DNA of 64,000 bases from Paenibacillus oleatilyticus (GTDB taxonomy: Bacteria > Bacillota > Bacilli > Paenibacillales > NBRC-103111): positions 124,001-188,000 of the forward strand of contig NZ_JAHNZO010000012.1 of the NCBI RefSeq assembly GCF_018998565.1, given 5' to 3'. The notes under the pieces were generated by a model. The model worked only from the letters and a program-made list of their open reading frames with translations, was not told where the DNA came from and searched no databases. Both the position numbers and the translations under genes were made by a program. Below, one piece after another: positions 17,428 to 25,750 of the stretch (its first letter is position 1; each line of letters opens with the position of its first letter).

Positions 17428-18168
17428 TTGGCATTGAACAGAACGTTAGTCATCAGCGACATTCACGGGAGCTATGAGAGCTTCGACGCACTGCTGCGCG
17501 CTGCGGAGTATAACGCCGGTCAGGATCGGCTTATTCTGCTTGGAGATTATGTGGATCGCGGGCCAAGAAGCAAGGATGTCGTCGAACGGGTGATGACCAT
17601 GGTTCGGGAGGACGGGGTCATCGCGCTGCGGGGCAATCACGATCAACGCTTTGTCGACGTTGTAACGGGCCCGTGCGAAGAGAACGAAGAGATGAAATTT
17701 TTAAAATACGGCGGGGTGCAGACGCTTGCCAGCTATTATGCCTCTTTTGAATCGAACGAAGGGACCGATCGGGAGCGTACCGAGTGCGCCAAAGAATGGG
17801 TTCGGTCGGAGTATGGGCATCATTTGGCTTTTTTAGGCAGCCTGCCTTTGTTTTACGAGGACGAGCGGTTCATTTATGTCCATGCGGGCTTGAACCCGGC
17901 GTATCCCAACTGGAAGGAACAGCCTGCCCGGGATATGATCTGGATACGCGAACCGTTTTACGGCCATCCGACCGTGGTCGAGAAAACCGTCATTTTCGGC
18001 CATACGAGAACCTCGTGCCTGCACGATTCTCCCGGCGTATGGTTCGGCGGCGACAAAATCGGTATCGACGGCGGCTGCGTCTACGGACAGCAGTTGAACT
18101 GTCTGGCTATCGACGAGAACGGAGGCTTCACGACGTATCACGTGGAAGGGACGAATTGGGAGCGATGA
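17428..18168 (+). CDS. Calcineurin-like metallophosphatase (serine/threonine phosphatase/ApaH type)
   Basis: A 246-residue phosphatase with the full metallophosphoesterase signature: VISDIHGSYESF, LILLGDYVDRGPRS, ALRGNHDQRF, then VHAGLNP and VIFGHTRTS as metal-binding histidines. It belongs to the bacterial PrpE/Ser-Thr phosphatase group acting on phosphoproteins or nucleotides. The start TTG 17428 was chosen because GGAAGGA lies 5 bases upstream. Its stop overlaps the next start (ATGA), so it is coupled to the acetyltransferase gene. Confidence 0.88.
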   Translation: MALNRTLVISDIHGSYESFDALLRAAEYNAGQDRLILLGDYVDRGPRSKDVVERVMTMVREDGVIALRGNHDQRFVDVVTGPCEENEEMKFLKYGGVQTLASYYASFESNEGTDRERTECAKEWVRSEYGHHLAFLGSLPLFYEDERFIYVHAGLNPAYPNWKEQPARDMIWIREPFYGHPTVVEKTVIFGHTRTSCLHDSPGVWFGGDKIGIDGGCVYGQQLNCLAIDENGGFTTYHVEGTNWER

Positions 18169-19028
18169 ACGAACCTTATGTCTTGGAATCGATGGACACC
18201 GGCGACGGCGCGTATTTGCTCGCCTTGGCCCGCAGCGTCGGTTGGAACTTTTCTGAGGCGCAGCCCGATTTGTATTTGCGTACGGGCCCGGTATTCGGGC
18301 ATCGGGACGGGGGAAAATGGATTTCGTGCGCGGGATTTTATGCGTACGGCCAGAAGCTCGTCTCCATCGGCCATCTTATCGTCGACCCGGCCTATCAAGG
18401 CAAAGGGCTGGGAAAACGTCTAATGCTCCATTACCTGTCGGAAGCGGAAAAGAGGGGCTCGGCGGTTACGCTCGTTTCGACAAAGTCCGGGTTTCCGCTG
18501 TATACTTCGCTCGGCTTTCAAACGGTTGGGTACGCCCACAGGTTTCAGCATGACGTCCCTTCGGAAAACTCGCAGCAGGAGCGGACTTCCGTTGACGGAG
18601 ATATGGTGCCGTTGCATGAAGCCGCACTGTCTGAAGTCATCGAGCTGGACCGGGTGGCCGCAGGTGTTCCGCGCGAGCGCATGCTTCATTCCATCGATCA
18701 TTATAAAATCAGCGGATGGGCTGTGCGCGATTCATTCGGCGCAATCCAAGGCTATGGATTCGCACGGGCGAAGGGGGATATCCTGGTTGTCGGACCCCTC
18801 GTTTCCGCGGACGCGGACATGGCGATCCGGCTGCTGAAGCCGCTCATGGCAGGCTGGCGGGGCCGGGTTCAGCTTGATGCTCCCGGCGTCCAAGCCTCTT
18901 TTCAAGAACGGCTCCGGGGACTCGGGTTTCGGGAGACTTCCGTTTCGCCGCAAATGCTGCTCGGGGCTTCGTCTTTGCCCGGCCGGCGCGAGCTGCTGTT
19001 CGCGCTTGCCGACCCGGCATTCGGATAG
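18165..19028 (+). CDS. GNAT N-acetyltransferase with two domains
   Basis: A 287-residue protein. The first 135 residues are a GNAT domain with the acetyl-CoA loop AYQGKGLGKRLM and the C-terminal motif GFPLYTSLGFQ. The last 120 residues form a second GNAT-like fold of the type fused to many bacterial acetyltransferases. Substrate unknown. It starts inside the stop codon of the phosphatase gene, indicating translational coupling. Confidence 0.85.
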   Translation: MNEPYVLESMDTGDGAYLLALARSVGWNFSEAQPDLYLRTGPVFGHRDGGKWISCAGFYAYGQKLVSIGHLIVDPAYQGKGLGKRLMLHYLSEAEKRGSAVTLVSTKSGFPLYTSLGFQTVGYAHRFQHDVPSENSQQERTSVDGDMVPLHEAALSEVIELDRVAAGVPRERMLHSIDHYKISGWAVRDSFGAIQGYGFARAKGDILVVGPLVSADADMAIRLLKPLMAGWRGRVQLDAPGVQASFQERLRGLGFRETSVSPQMLLGASSLPGRRELLFALADPAFG

Positions 19029-19088
19029 AAGGCCGGGCGGTCGTTTTCGATTAGTTCCGGTCCATTTGACCGATGTTCAAAATCATAG

Positions 19089-19117
19089 TTGACAAATTGG
19101 AATACTCTGTATAGTAT
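19089..19117 (+). promoter_or_regulatory. Promoter of the threonine synthase leader
   Basis: TTGACA (19089-19094) and TAGTAT (19112-19117) with a 17-base spacer. The transcript would start near 19124, giving a leader of about 137 bases. Confidence 0.65.
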
Positions 19118-19167
19118 AAAAACATCAATGGAACGAATAGCGAAGGTTGCTGACCGTACGGACGGAG

Positions 19168-19215
19168 GCCCTTGTTTCATTCTGCGCAAGCGGAACGAAG
19201 CAGGGGCTTTTCCTT
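19168..19215 (+). terminator. Attenuator-like terminator inside the threonine synthase leader
   Basis: GCCCTTGTTTCATTC (from 19168) pairs with GAACGAAGCAGGGGC (ending 19207), an almost continuous stem of about 15 bp, followed by TTTTCCTTT. It sits between the promoter and the GTG start, so it would stop transcription unless an upstream element prevents it. The sensing element is not recognisable. A short frame starts at ATG 19128, but it is not rich in threonine codons. Confidence 0.7.
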
Positions 19216-19260
19216 TGTTGCGGCCGTATGCGGCATCCCGTAGAAAGGCAGGAAACAATC

Positions 19261-20511
19261 GTGTCCTTCAGCTATGTCTCGCATCTGTATTGTCCGAAAT
19301 GCGAAGCGAAGTATTCCTCCCAAGCGGCGGTTCAATTATGCATTTGCGGTTCGCCGCTGCTCGTCCGCTACCGTCTGGAGGAATTGAAATCGTCACTGGG
19401 CCGCTCCGAGCTCACGGCAAGAACCGAACGGAGTTTGTGGCGTTACCACGAGCTGCTCCCGGTAGAACGCGCGGACAACGTAGTGACGTTGGGCGAGGGA
19501 TTTACCCCGCTCCTGCGGATGCCGAAGCTCGGCAGCGGGATGGGCATCCCTCAACTGTTGATGAAAGACGAGGGGATTATTCCGACGGGCTCGTTCAAAG
19601 CCCGGGGTGCAGCCGTCGGCGTTTCCAAAGCGAAGGAGCTTGGCGTGCGCGAGCTGGCGATGCCCACGAACGGCAACGCCGGAGCGGCATGGGCGCTGTA
19701 TGCGGCTAGAGCCGGCATCCGGGCAACGATCGTGATGCCCGCGGACGCTCCGGACATCACGCGCAAAGAATGCGCCGCCGCCGGGGCCCGTCTTTACTTG
19801 GTCGATGGCCTGATTAGCGACGCGGGCAAAATCGTTGCTCAGGCGATCGCGGAAGAAGGTCTGTACGATGCGTCGACGTTAAAAGAGCCGTACCGGATCG
19901 AGGGCAAAAAAACGATGGGGCTCGAAATCGCCGAGCAATTGAACTGGCGGCTGCCGGACGTCATTCTGTACCCGACCGGAGGCGGCGTCGGCTTGATCGG
20001 CATCTTTAAAGCGTTCCAGGAGCTTCAGGCGCTGGGCTGGGTTCAAGGCAAGCTGCCGAGACTGGTCGCCGTTCAAGCGGAGGGCTGCGCCCCGATTGTT
20101 CAAGCGTGGAAGGAGAAGAAAGCCGAATCGGCGTTCTGGCCCGCTTCTTCTACGGTGGCCTTCGGCATTAACGTCCCCAAGGCGCTCGGCGATTTTCTGG
20201 TGCTCGACGCGATCTATCGGACGGATGGCTGCGCGGTGGCGGTCGATGATCGGACTCTGCTGCGCGAGCAGCTCCGGATAGCCGGGGAGGAGGGAGCCTT
20301 TGTGTGCCCGGAGGGCGCTGCGGCGTTCGCGGCCGCCCGTTTGCTGCGGACCAGCGGCTGGATTCGCGAAGAGGAAACCGTCGTCGTCTTGAACACAGGC
20401 TCCGGAGTGAAATACCCGAATACGGTTCAGGCCGTCCCGCCTGTGCTGCAGCCGGGCGAGCGGTTGAACGGCCGGATGACCACAAGAGCGGACAGGAGCG
20501 ATCACCGTTAA
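19261..20511 (+). CDS. thrC: Threonine synthase
   Basis: A 416-residue PLP enzyme converting O-phosphohomoserine to threonine. The N terminus holds a zinc-ribbon-like pattern (YCPKCEAKY and LCICGSPLL). Lys in PTGSFKARGA binds PLP, and PTGGGVGLIG contacts the phosphate. GTG 19261 was chosen because AGGA precedes it by 8 bases and it begins the family's N terminus. A related PLP activity (threonine dehydratase-like or diaminopropionate-type) is less likely. It is followed within 2 bases by amino-acid transporter genes, so it may be a dedicated paralog rather than the biosynthetic copy. Confidence 0.87.
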   Translation: MSFSYVSHLYCPKCEAKYSSQAAVQLCICGSPLLVRYRLEELKSSLGRSELTARTERSLWRYHELLPVERADNVVTLGEGFTPLLRMPKLGSGMGIPQLLMKDEGIIPTGSFKARGAAVGVSKAKELGVRELAMPTNGNAGAAWALYAARAGIRATIVMPADAPDITRKECAAAGARLYLVDGLISDAGKIVAQAIAEEGLYDASTLKEPYRIEGKKTMGLEIAEQLNWRLPDVILYPTGGGVGLIGIFKAFQELQALGWVQGKLPRLVAVQAEGCAPIVQAWKEKKAESAFWPASSTVAFGINVPKALGDFLVLDAIYRTDGCAVAVDDRTLLREQLRIAGEEGAFVCPEGAAAFAAARLLRTSGWIREEETVVVLNTGSGVKYPNTVQAVPPVLQPGERLNGRMTTRADRSDHR

Positions 20512-20512
20512 C

Positions 20513-21178
20513 ATGACACTCGATACCGCATTCATGTTCGACCATCTGCCGGACTTCGGCCATGCGGCACTCGTGACGCTTGCCGTCGCCGGAATCGCCA
20601 TCGTCGCTTCGCTGCTCGTGGCTGCGCTGAACTCGGCCGTTATCTTTTTCCGGGTACGCGGGCTAACCTGGGTTATACGTGCCTACGTCGAGCTCGCGCG
20701 GAATACGCCGCTGCTGATTCAGCTGTTTTTCGTTTATTTTGCGCTGCCGTCTCTGGGTATCCATCTGTCCAATTACGCGACGGCGATACTCGCGCTGACG
20801 TTCCTCGGCGGCGGGTATTTCACGGAGGTATTCCGCGCAGGAATCGAGGCCGTATCCGGGAGCCAGAAGGAATCGGGGCTGGCGCTCGGCCTGTCCCGCT
20901 GGCAGTTGTTTCGTATTATCGTTCTGCCTCAAGCGCTGCGGATTGCGACACCGTCCTTGTTTGCGAATTTTATTTTTGTTCTGAAAGAAACGACGGTCGT
21001 TTCTGCGGTAGCCATCCCTGAAATTTTGTACACCACCACGAACTACATCGCGCTGTACTACAAAACCTACGAAATGCTTCTGTTGATGACCTTTCTGTAT
21101 GTGCTGCTTTTCCTGCCGCTGTCCTTCTTGCTTTCATGGATGGAAAGGAGGTTCCGGCATGGCCAGTTCGGGATTTGA
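20513..21178 (+). CDS. Polar amino-acid ABC transporter permease 1
   Basis: A 221-residue membrane protein of the His/Glu/Gln/Arg permease group: N-terminal transmembrane helices, YVELARNTPLLIQLFFVYF as the family signature, and the EAA loop (ESGLALGLSRWQLFRIIVLP). It starts 2 bases after the threonine synthase stop. It forms a heterodimer with the next permease and passes substrate through the inner membrane. Confidence 0.93.
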   Translation: MTLDTAFMFDHLPDFGHAALVTLAVAGIAIVASLLVAALNSAVIFFRVRGLTWVIRAYVELARNTPLLIQLFFVYFALPSLGIHLSNYATAILALTFLGGGYFTEVFRAGIEAVSGSQKESGLALGLSRWQLFRIIVLPQALRIATPSLFANFIFVLKETTVVSAVAIPEILYTTTNYIALYYKTYEMLLLMTFLYVLLFLPLSFLLSWMERRFRHGQFGI

Positions 21179-21845
21179 TCTTTTGATCGTATCGCTTCCC
21201 CAGCTTGGCAAAGGCTTGCTCCAGACGTTAACGCTCGCGTTGTACTGCATCGTGTGCAGCACGTTCGGCGGCCTTGTGTTCGGTGTTCTTCGGGCTTCCC
21301 GCAGCCGCTGGCTGGGTGTGCTTACCCGGACGTATCTGGAGCTGTTCCGGTCGATTCCGATTTTGGTCTGGCTGTTTTTCTTTTTCTTCGGTCTGCCCAT
21401 CTTCTTCGGCATCGATCTGTCCGGCTTCGCCTGCGCCGTTCTGGTGCTGTCGCTGTGGGGGATGACGGAGGTCGGCGAGGTGGTCCGCGGCGCCCTGATC
21501 TCGCTGCCCAAGGGGCAGAAGGAAGCGGGGCAATCGATTGGCCTGAGCCCGGTGCAGCTTTATGTCCACGTCCTGCTTCCGCAGGCGCTGCGCCGCATGA
21601 TTCCACCTGTTATCAACGTGTATACGCGCATCGTCAAAACGACGTCGCTCGCCGTCCTGATCGGCGTTACGGAAATCATCAAGACGGGGCAGCAAATTAT
21701 CGAGCGGACGGGCGAATCCGTGCTGATCTACGGCACGCTGTTCCTGCTTTATTTTGCGCTGTGCTATCCGCTGTCCGTCTTATCCAGAAAACTGGAAAAT
21801 AAACTGCGAAAAGGGGGAGAGGCGGGTGTCCGGGATTTTGCTTGA
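21159..21845 (+). CDS. Polar amino-acid ABC transporter permease 2
   Basis: A 228-residue permease of the same family ([20 protein letters not shown], then [20 protein letters not shown] in the EAA loop). It starts at ATG 21159 behind AAAGGAGG and overlaps the end of permease 1 by 20 bases, the usual arrangement in these operons. Confidence 0.92.
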   Translation: MASSGFDLLIVSLPQLGKGLLQTLTLALYCIVCSTFGGLVFGVLRASRSRWLGVLTRTYLELFRSIPILVWLFFFFFGLPIFFGIDLSGFACAVLVLSLWGMTEVGEVVRGALISLPKGQKEAGQSIGLSPVQLYVHVLLPQALRRMIPPVINVYTRIVKTTSLAVLIGVTEIIKTGQQIIERTGESVLIYGTLFLLYFALCYPLSVLSRKLENKLRKGGEAGVRDFA

Positions 21846-22593
21846 ACTGACGAAGGTAAGCAAAGCATTCGACGGGCATTGGGTGCTGCGAGAGATCGAT
21901 CTTCAGATTGCCAAAGGCGAGGTCGTCGTCATCCTCGGGCCGAGCGGCTGCGGCAAAAGCACCTTGCTGCGGTGCTTGAACGGACTGGAGACGGCCCAAG
22001 CCGGCAGCATCCGGTTTTGCGGACAAGAGCTGACCTCGGGGAACGTCCGCTGGCAGCACATCAGACAGCAGATCGGCATGGTATTTCAGAGCTACCATCT
22101 GTTCCCGCACTTGACCGTTCTCGACAATATCCTGCTCGGTCCGCTCAAGGCCCAGCGCCGCTCCAAACGGGAAGCCGAGGCTCAGGCGGAGAAGCTGCTT
22201 GAGCGCGTCGGGCTGCTCGATAAGAAGCATGCCTACCCGAGGCAGCTTTCGGGCGGTCAGCAGCAGCGAATTGCCATTGTGCGGGCGCTGTGCATGAACC
22301 CGGAGGTTATTCTCTTCGACGAGGTCACGGCGGCGCTGGACCCCGAGATGGTCAAGGAGGTGCTGGAGGTTATGCTCGGTTTGGCCGAGCAGGGCATGAC
22401 GATGGTGATCGTCACCCACGAAATGGGCTTTGCCCGGGCCGTAGCCGACCGGATCGTCTTCATGGACGAAGGGAGAATCTGCGAGACGGGCTCGCCGGAC
22501 ACGTTCTTTACGAAACCGAAAACGGAGCGGGCCCGGCGCTTTTTGGACAAATTTTTGCTTTTGGAGACATGGAAAGGGAGAGAGAGCGGATGA
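21826..22593 (+). CDS. Polar amino-acid ABC transporter ATP-binding protein
   Basis: A 255-residue ATPase with Walker [11 protein letters not shown], signature motif LSGGQQQR, Walker [14 protein letters not shown] and switch histidine in VTHEMGFA. The start is GTG 21826 behind GGGGGAGAGG, overlapping permease 2. It energises import across the membrane. Confidence 0.93.
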   Translation: MSGILLELTKVSKAFDGHWVLREIDLQIAKGEVVVILGPSGCGKSTLLRCLNGLETAQAGSIRFCGQELTSGNVRWQHIRQQIGMVFQSYHLFPHLTVLDNILLGPLKAQRRSKREAEAQAEKLLERVGLLDKKHAYPRQLSGGQQQRIAIVRALCMNPEVILFDEVTAALDPEMVKEVLEVMLGLAEQGMTMVIVTHEMGFARAVADRIVFMDEGRICETGSPDTFFTKPKTERARRFLDKFLLLETWKGRESG

Positions 22594-23474
22594 TAAAAAA
22601 GAGAAACATATCCATATTGATTTTAAGCCTGCTGGCGGGTTTGCTTGCCGCCTGCGGTACGGGCGGAAAGGCGACGAACGATCCGAAGTCGGGAGCTGCT
22701 TCGGAGCCGAAACAGGCAGGCGCGCTGCAAAAAATCAAAGACCGCGGCAAGCTGATCGTCGGCGTGTTTTCGGATAAGCCTCCGTTCGGCTTTACGGACG
22801 AGAAGGGCAAGCTTGTCGGTTTCGACAACGACTTGGCGAGGCGGTTTGCCAAGGATCTCCTCGGGGATGAAAGCAAAATCGAGTTCGTGGTCGTCGAACC
22901 GTCAAGCCGCATTCCTTTCCTGCAAAGCGACAAGGTCGATCTTATCGTCGCCAACATGACAGTGACCGAGGAACGGAAGCAGGCGGTCGACTTCACCAAC
23001 CCGAATTTGAAGGCGGCGACGCAGGTCATCGTGCGCGACGATAGCGGCATCAAGTCGCTGGCCGACTTGAAAGGGAAAAAAGTGATCGTCACGAAAGGAA
23101 CGACCGCCGATATTTTTCTGACCAAAAACCGGCCGGACGTCGAACTGATCAAATTTGAGAAAAATACCGAGTCGCTTCAAGCGCTGAAGGACGGGCGGAG
23201 CCCCGCTTATGCCCAAGACAGCCTGATCTTGTTGAGCTGGGTGCGTAAAAATGCCGGCTTCACCGTGCTTCCCGAGAAGTTGGAGAAAGAAGCACCGATC
23301 GCTCCGGCGGTGAAAAAAGGAAACAGCGAGCTGCGGGAATGGGTCAATCAGGAGCTGGAGGCGCTCGGGAAAGAAAAATTTCTGCTCCAGCTCTATGATA
23401 AATATGTAAGGGCAGAGCTCGGTCCGGACGTCGATCCAAACGAAATTATCGTCGAAGGCGGCAAGTGGCAATAG
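22590..23474 (+). CDS. Polar amino-acid ABC transporter substrate-binding lipoprotein
   Basis: A 294-residue lipoprotein with lipobox LLAACG (Cys near residue 22). The mature protein is a family 3 periplasmic-type binding protein ([16 protein letters not shown], then [18 protein letters not shown], then [14 protein letters not shown]). The start ATG overlaps the ATPase stop (ATGA). Its ligand is a polar amino acid; with threonine synthase first in the operon, a ligand such as a hydroxy or phospho amino acid is possible but unproven. Confidence 0.92.
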   Translation: MIKKRNISILILSLLAGLLAACGTGGKATNDPKSGAASEPKQAGALQKIKDRGKLIVGVFSDKPPFGFTDEKGKLVGFDNDLARRFAKDLLGDESKIEFVVVEPSSRIPFLQSDKVDLIVANMTVTEERKQAVDFTNPNLKAATQVIVRDDSGIKSLADLKGKKVIVTKGTTADIFLTKNRPDVELIKFEKNTESLQALKDGRSPAYAQDSLILLSWVRKNAGFTVLPEKLEKEAPIAPAVKKGNSELREWVNQELEALGKEKFLLQLYDKYVRAELGPDVDPNEIIVEGGKWQ

Positions 23475-23488
23475 TTTATGAAAAAGGG

Positions 23489-23524
23489 AACCAAGCCCAA
23501 CGGCATGTTAGGGCTTGGTTTTTG
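23489..23524 (+). terminator. Terminator of the threonine synthase/ABC operon
   Basis: AACCAAGCCC (23489-23498) pairs with GGGCTTGGTT (23511-23520), and five Ts close the hairpin. Confidence 0.9.
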
Positions 23525-23549
23525 ATTTAGTCTCCTCTCGCGGGGCTTG

Positions 23550-24359
23550 TCAAACGACCTCCTCGTGTAAGGCGGCGACCAACTGCGGGTGAAGCGTACG
23601 GCTGGCGGCTGCGATTCCGCCGGGACCTTGCCCGAACGGGCGGCCTTCCGTATTCGTGACCGTGCCTCCAGCTTCCTGCACCAGCAACGCGCCGGGCAGC
23701 CAATCGAAGGTGTCGTTCCCGTGCTCCCAGTAGGCGTCCAGCCTCCCGCTTGCGACATAAGCGAGCTGTAGCGACACGGAGCCCAGCATCCGGGTGATCA
23801 TCGCACGGGACATGACCCGTGAAAGCCCTTGAACCGTCTGCATCAGCGTGCCGTCTTTGGAAACCAGGGTGGGATGGGAGGTGGCGACGACGGCATGTTT
23901 CAGCTCCTGCTTTTTGCCCGCGCCAATCCGTACCCCGTTTAAATAAGCGCCTTCGCCCTGCACCGCATGAAACAGCTCGCGGTGGCACGGGTCGTATACG
24001 GCGGAAAACACCGGAACGCCGTCCCGGATCAGACAGAGCGCCGTAGACCAGAACGTGAAGCCTTGAAAAAAGTGAAACGCCCCATCCATCGGATCGCAGA
24101 TCCAGTAATCGCCCGAACGCATGGCTTGGCGCTGTTCTTCCAGATCGAACTCCCCGTCGGACCAGCGGATGGCCGGGTAGTTCGTTTGCAGCGCAGAGCG
24201 GATCGCCTCCCCGGCTTGGCCGTTAAGCTGCCGAAACCGCTGTGCAAGCTCCTCGAAATCGTGCGGCGGGGTTCCTTGCGTCTCCGCAAATTTCGCATAC
24301 AGGTCGTCTCCGACCTCTTTCATAAGTCCTATGCAAAACGCAATATCGATCCCAGTCAT
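23550..24359 (-). CDS. Inositol monophosphatase family protein
   Basis: A 269-residue phosphatase with the family's metal-binding motifs WICDPMDGA (variant of DPIDGT) and DTFDWLPGALLVQEAGG (variant of WDxAAG). Members act on inositol phosphates, 3'-phosphoadenosine phosphates or fructose bisphosphate in a magnesium-dependent way. ATG 24359 was chosen because AAGGA lies 11 bases upstream; ATG 24371 has no room for a ribosome-binding site. Confidence 0.88.
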   Translation of the reverse strand: MTGIDIAFCIGLMKEVGDDLYAKFAETQGTPPHDFEELAQRFRQLNGQAGEAIRSALQTNYPAIRWSDGEFDLEEQRQAMRSGDYWICDPMDGAFHFFQGFTFWSTALCLIRDGVPVFSAVYDPCHRELFHAVQGEGAYLNGVRIGAGKKQELKHAVVATSHPTLVSKDGTLMQTVQGLSRVMSRAMITRMLGSVSLQLAYVASGRLDAYWEHGNDTFDWLPGALLVQEAGGTVTNTEGRPFGQGPGGIAAASRTLHPQLVAALHEEVV

Positions 24360-24398
24360 TCCGTATCCCATCCTTCGCTTTTCATAGTATTAGGCAAA

Positions 24399-24500
24399 TT
24401 AGGCAAGCAGCTTTTCATAGTCGACTTCGATGTGCGTCATCGGCATGTTGTGACGACGGCCGGCCGGTCCGTTTCCAACAACATAAGCAATTCGATGCAT
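24399..24500 (-). CDS. Possible 33-residue peptide
   Basis: An open frame starts at ATG 24500 with a GAGAG-rich stretch 8-12 bases upstream. It begins MHRIAYVVGNGPAGRRHN and ends EVDYEKLLA. A TACTATAAG box lies further upstream. The composition is protein-like (acidic and basic clusters), but there is no known family and coding potential cannot be judged at this length. Confidence 0.3.
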   Translation of the reverse strand: MHRIAYVVGNGPAGRRHNMPMTHIEVDYEKLLA

Positions 24501-24589
24501 ACGCCATTCCACTCTCTTATAGTAGTATGAATAAATACTACTTTGAAAATCGTGTCAGGTCAAGTGCTCGAGCAATGGAAGCTTTGTTG

Positions 24590-24605
24590 ACGAAAGCGCT
24601 TGCGA
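24590..24605 (+). promoter_or_regulatory. CcpA cre-like site upstream of the ferredoxin oxidoreductase operon
   Basis: ACGAAAGCGCTTGCGA is a near match to the Bacillales catabolite-responsive element (ATGAAAGCGCTTTCA type) with two mismatches, about 100 bases upstream of the operon. It would suggest carbon-catabolite control. Judged by eye only. Confidence 0.35.
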
Positions 24606-24707
24606 CACGAAACTTTCAAGCCAAAAGCCCTATGCGAGGCAGGTATAAACTGGTATACTGAATTGTGGAAATAGTATAACTTTTCAAACATGAGGGGAGT
24701 TGAACAG

Positions 24708-25712
24708 ATGAGAGTTCTACCGAAAACGAACGACCTCGGCTTCTTTGAAATTCGGCTCGAATCCATCGGCGGCTTGGGAGCCAACCTGGCGGGGAAAATG
24801 CTTGCGGAGGCTGGCGTCGTTGGAAGCGGGTTCAACGGCGTGAGCTTTTCTTCTTACGGTTCGGAGAAAAAAGGCTCGCCGGTTAAAGCGCATATCCGTT
24901 TTTGCGACATAAATACGAATATTCGCGATACGACCCCGGTGGAACGTCCGCATGTCGTTGGCATTTTTCATGAAAACTTGTCGAAAACGGTCAACGTGAT
25001 CAGCGGAATTTACGAGGATAGTCTGGTTCTGGTCAATTCGGCCAAAAGTCCGGAAGCCCTTAAAGAAAAAATGAAGCTGATCGGCGGCACCATTGCGGTG
25101 GTCGATGCAACCGGCATTGCGCTGGAGGAGAAAAACCGCGTCAACATGGCGATGTTGGGCAGTCTGTTCCGGCTGTGCGACTTCCTCGATTTCGAACACA
25201 TGAAAGGCATTATCCGCAAATCGCTGGAGAAAAAATATCCCGGCGCGGTCGAGCCTGCCCTGCGCACGTTCCAGCGCGGCTATGACGAGGTGCAATTCCA
25301 GACGTACGCGCTGCCGGAGGGCGTAGAGATGCCGCTGCCGAAACGGTGGGATATTCCGGTGTACGGTTACGAGACCCAGCCGATCGGCGGGATGGTGGCG
25401 AATCCGGGGAACAGCATCCTGAAGGACCTCAGCATATCCCGCAGCGGGATGATGCCGCATTTTGACGACGAGAAATGCATTCACTGCGCGGCCTGTGATA
25501 CCGCCTGTCCCGACTTTTGCTTCGTGTGGGACGAACAGCCGGACAAAAAAGGACGCCCGCAAATGTTCTTGCAAGGAATTGATTACCAGTACTGTAAAGG
25601 CTGTCTGAAGTGCGTCGTCGCCTGTCCGACCGAAGCGCTGTCCTCTAACCGCGAGACGGAAGGCTACGCGGATGAACATCGCGTACCGCATCGTTTTAGC
25701 TTGGCCCAGTAA
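24708..25712 (+). CDS. 2-oxoacid:ferredoxin oxidoreductase, fused gamma and ferredoxin (delta) subunits
   Basis: A 334-residue protein. Residues about 1-185 are the gamma-type domain that binds the CoA substrate (RLESIGGLGANLAGKML, then FSSYGSEKKGSPVKAHIRF). The C-terminal 80 residues carry two [4Fe-4S] motifs, CIHCAACDTACP and CKGCLKCVVACP. With the next gene it forms a complete enzyme that oxidises pyruvate or another 2-oxoacid to acyl-CoA while reducing ferredoxin. GAGGGGAG precedes the ATG at good spacing. Which 2-oxoacid is used cannot be read from sequence. Confidence 0.9.
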   Translation: MRVLPKTNDLGFFEIRLESIGGLGANLAGKMLAEAGVVGSGFNGVSFSSYGSEKKGSPVKAHIRFCDINTNIRDTTPVERPHVVGIFHENLSKTVNVISGIYEDSLVLVNSAKSPEALKEKMKLIGGTIAVVDATGIALEEKNRVNMAMLGSLFRLCDFLDFEHMKGIIRKSLEKKYPGAVEPALRTFQRGYDEVQFQTYALPEGVEMPLPKRWDIPVYGYETQPIGGMVANPGNSILKDLSISRSGMMPHFDDEKCIHCAACDTACPDFCFVWDEQPDKKGRPQMFLQGIDYQYCKGCLKCVVACPTEALSSNRETEGYADEHRVPHRFSLAQ

Positions 25713-25750
25713 GATAAATACCTGTTAGCAGGGAGAGGTGAACCAAACTA

